From CALRGL01 sp964374035 (GTDB lineage Bacteria > Patescibacteriota > Patescibacteriia > UBA9934 > GWF2-40-263), in the NCBI GenBank assembly GCA_964374035.1, contig CAYJWY010000043.1:1-6468 (forward strand): DNA of 6,468 bases, in the 5' to 3' direction. The first letter of the stretch is position 1, and each line of letters opens with the position of its first letter. Below, piece after piece: positions 5,870 to 6,468 of the stretch. The notes under the pieces were generated by a model. The model saw nothing but the letters and a program-made list of their open reading frames with translations, did not search any database and had not been told where the DNA came from. Both the position numbers and the translations under genes were made by a program.

Positions 5870-6468
5870 TTAACGATCCAGACTGCGCAGAACCTTCAAG
5901 TACAACTCCTCAACGATTTGCTCCTGCATCTTACCGATCTTTGCGTAGTGATCGAGTCCTGGCGCGGCGTTGATTTCCAGGACACAGTATGTTCCGGGCA
6001 CTGGCGATTCTTGGATGTTTCCGTCGATCATCATGTCCACGCCACACAGACGCAAGTTCATGTCGTGCGTCAGACGCACGGCAAATTCGCGGAAGGCTGA
6101 GTGGATGCTTGCGGTCACATCAACAGCATCACCGCCAGATGACAAGTTGGCGTTATCGAGCAAGAACACTTCTTCTGCGCATCGCGGCACCGAACGCAAG
6201 CAGAGTCCTCGTCGCCTCAACTTTTCGGCAATGCGGGGATCATCTGTGTTGATGCACGTTCCACGTTTGGCGGCGACGAACTGACGTTGCTTCAGTTCCA
6301 GCAGACGTCTAATGGTTGCCTTGCCATCGCCAACAACGTGAAGTGGTATTCTTTCGTAGGCGGAAATCACTTCGTTGTCGAGAACTACCAGACGATAATC
6401 TCGTCCGCGTACCGGCCTTTGTACCAATGCTATACGGTGCAGCTTGAAGGCGGCGCGCATAGCGCGAT
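5870..6468 (-). CDS. ATP-grasp ligase, cyanophycin-synthetase-like domain (C-terminal part; 5' end outside window)
   Basis: The frame is open through the right edge of the window, so the N-terminus is missing. The M at 6460 is internal and is used only for numbering. Visible motifs belong to the ATP-grasp domain of the cyanophycin synthetase/GshF type: 'RPVRGRDYRLVVLDNEVISAYERIP' (15-39), 'VVGDGKATIRRLL' (42-54), 'ANLSSGGDAVDVTASIH' (104-120), 'LCGVDMMID' (138-146) and 'VLEINAAPGLDHY' (160-172). D142, E162 and N164 are the expected Mg-ATP ligands. Such enzymes form amide bonds through an acyl-phosphate. The protein ends about 25 residues after the EINAAPG motif, so it lacks the Mur-ligase-like C-terminal domain of true CphA. 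A stand-alone peptide or amino-acid ligase, or a GshF-like enzyme, is more likely. Its substrate cannot be told without the N-terminal part. The stop is TAA at 5872-5870, and no convincing terminator follows. Confidence 0.85.
   Translation of the reverse strand, partial: RAMRAAFKLHRIALVQRPVRGRDYRLVVLDNEVISAYERIPLHVVGDGKATIRRLLELKQRQFVAAKRGTCINTDDPRIAEKLRRRGLCLRSVPRCAEEVFLLDNANLSSGGDAVDVTASIHSAFREFAVRLTHDMNLRLCGVDMMIDGNIQESPVPGTYCVLEINAAPGLDHYAKIGKMQEQIVEELYLKVLRSLDR

Noticed and set aside
5818..5870. Terminator for the ATP-grasp gene on the - strand (six-T run at 5823-5818)
   Set aside because: Only a 3-bp GCC/GGC stem precedes the T-run, too weak to call. The run also sits beside the putative promoter.

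Overview
The window reads as bacterial chromosome with densely packed genes, roughly balanced base composition and the standard code: TAA, TAG and TGA all end genes here, and no reassigned in-frame TGA is needed. The style suggests a candidate-phyla (Patescibacteria/CPR-like) genome. The grounds are a palindromic repeat of the CCTGAG...GGATCT type, a membrane-anchored beta-helix protein with the 'GDEVPADGYNDLDPTRL' block, and a run of orphan proteins. This placement is an inference from family resemblance, not a demonstrated one.

Layout, left to right. Positions 1-123 hold a large imperfect palindrome and the tail of what looks like a second copy. Next come greA (184-711, transcript cleavage factor) and a three-gene unit on the + strand. 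That unit consists of a compact J-domain co-chaperone with a single beta-rich C-terminal domain (795-1331), an unrecognised 133-134 aa protein (1343-1744) and an unrecognised 252 aa protein (1758-2516). The three genes are 11-13 bases apart, each with a good Shine-Dalgarno (SD) sequence. A good sigma70-type promoter (698-725) overlaps the end of greA, and a 14-bp hairpin (2528-2560) closes the unit. A further unrecognised 664 aa protein (2633-4627) follows, with its own SD and a classical terminator.

The right third is on the - strand. A signal-anchored right-handed beta-helix protein (4725-5621) lies between two identical 26-bp direct repeats (4680-4705 and 5625-5650). One of these repeats sits 3 bases upstream of its start codon. 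An AT-rich 248-base intergenic region (5622-5869) carries a consensus extended -10 promoter facing the beta-helix gene and several inverted repeats. The window ends inside an ATP-grasp ligase (5870 to beyond 6468) related to the ATP-grasp domain of cyanophycin synthetase. It stops right after that domain, without a Mur-ligase-like C-terminus.

The chaperone-like unit and the neighbouring 664 aa orphan are the most interesting candidates for an undescribed module: a J-protein that would direct an Hsp70 (DnaK) to partners encoded beside it. This rests on gene context only; no function is demonstrable from the sequence.
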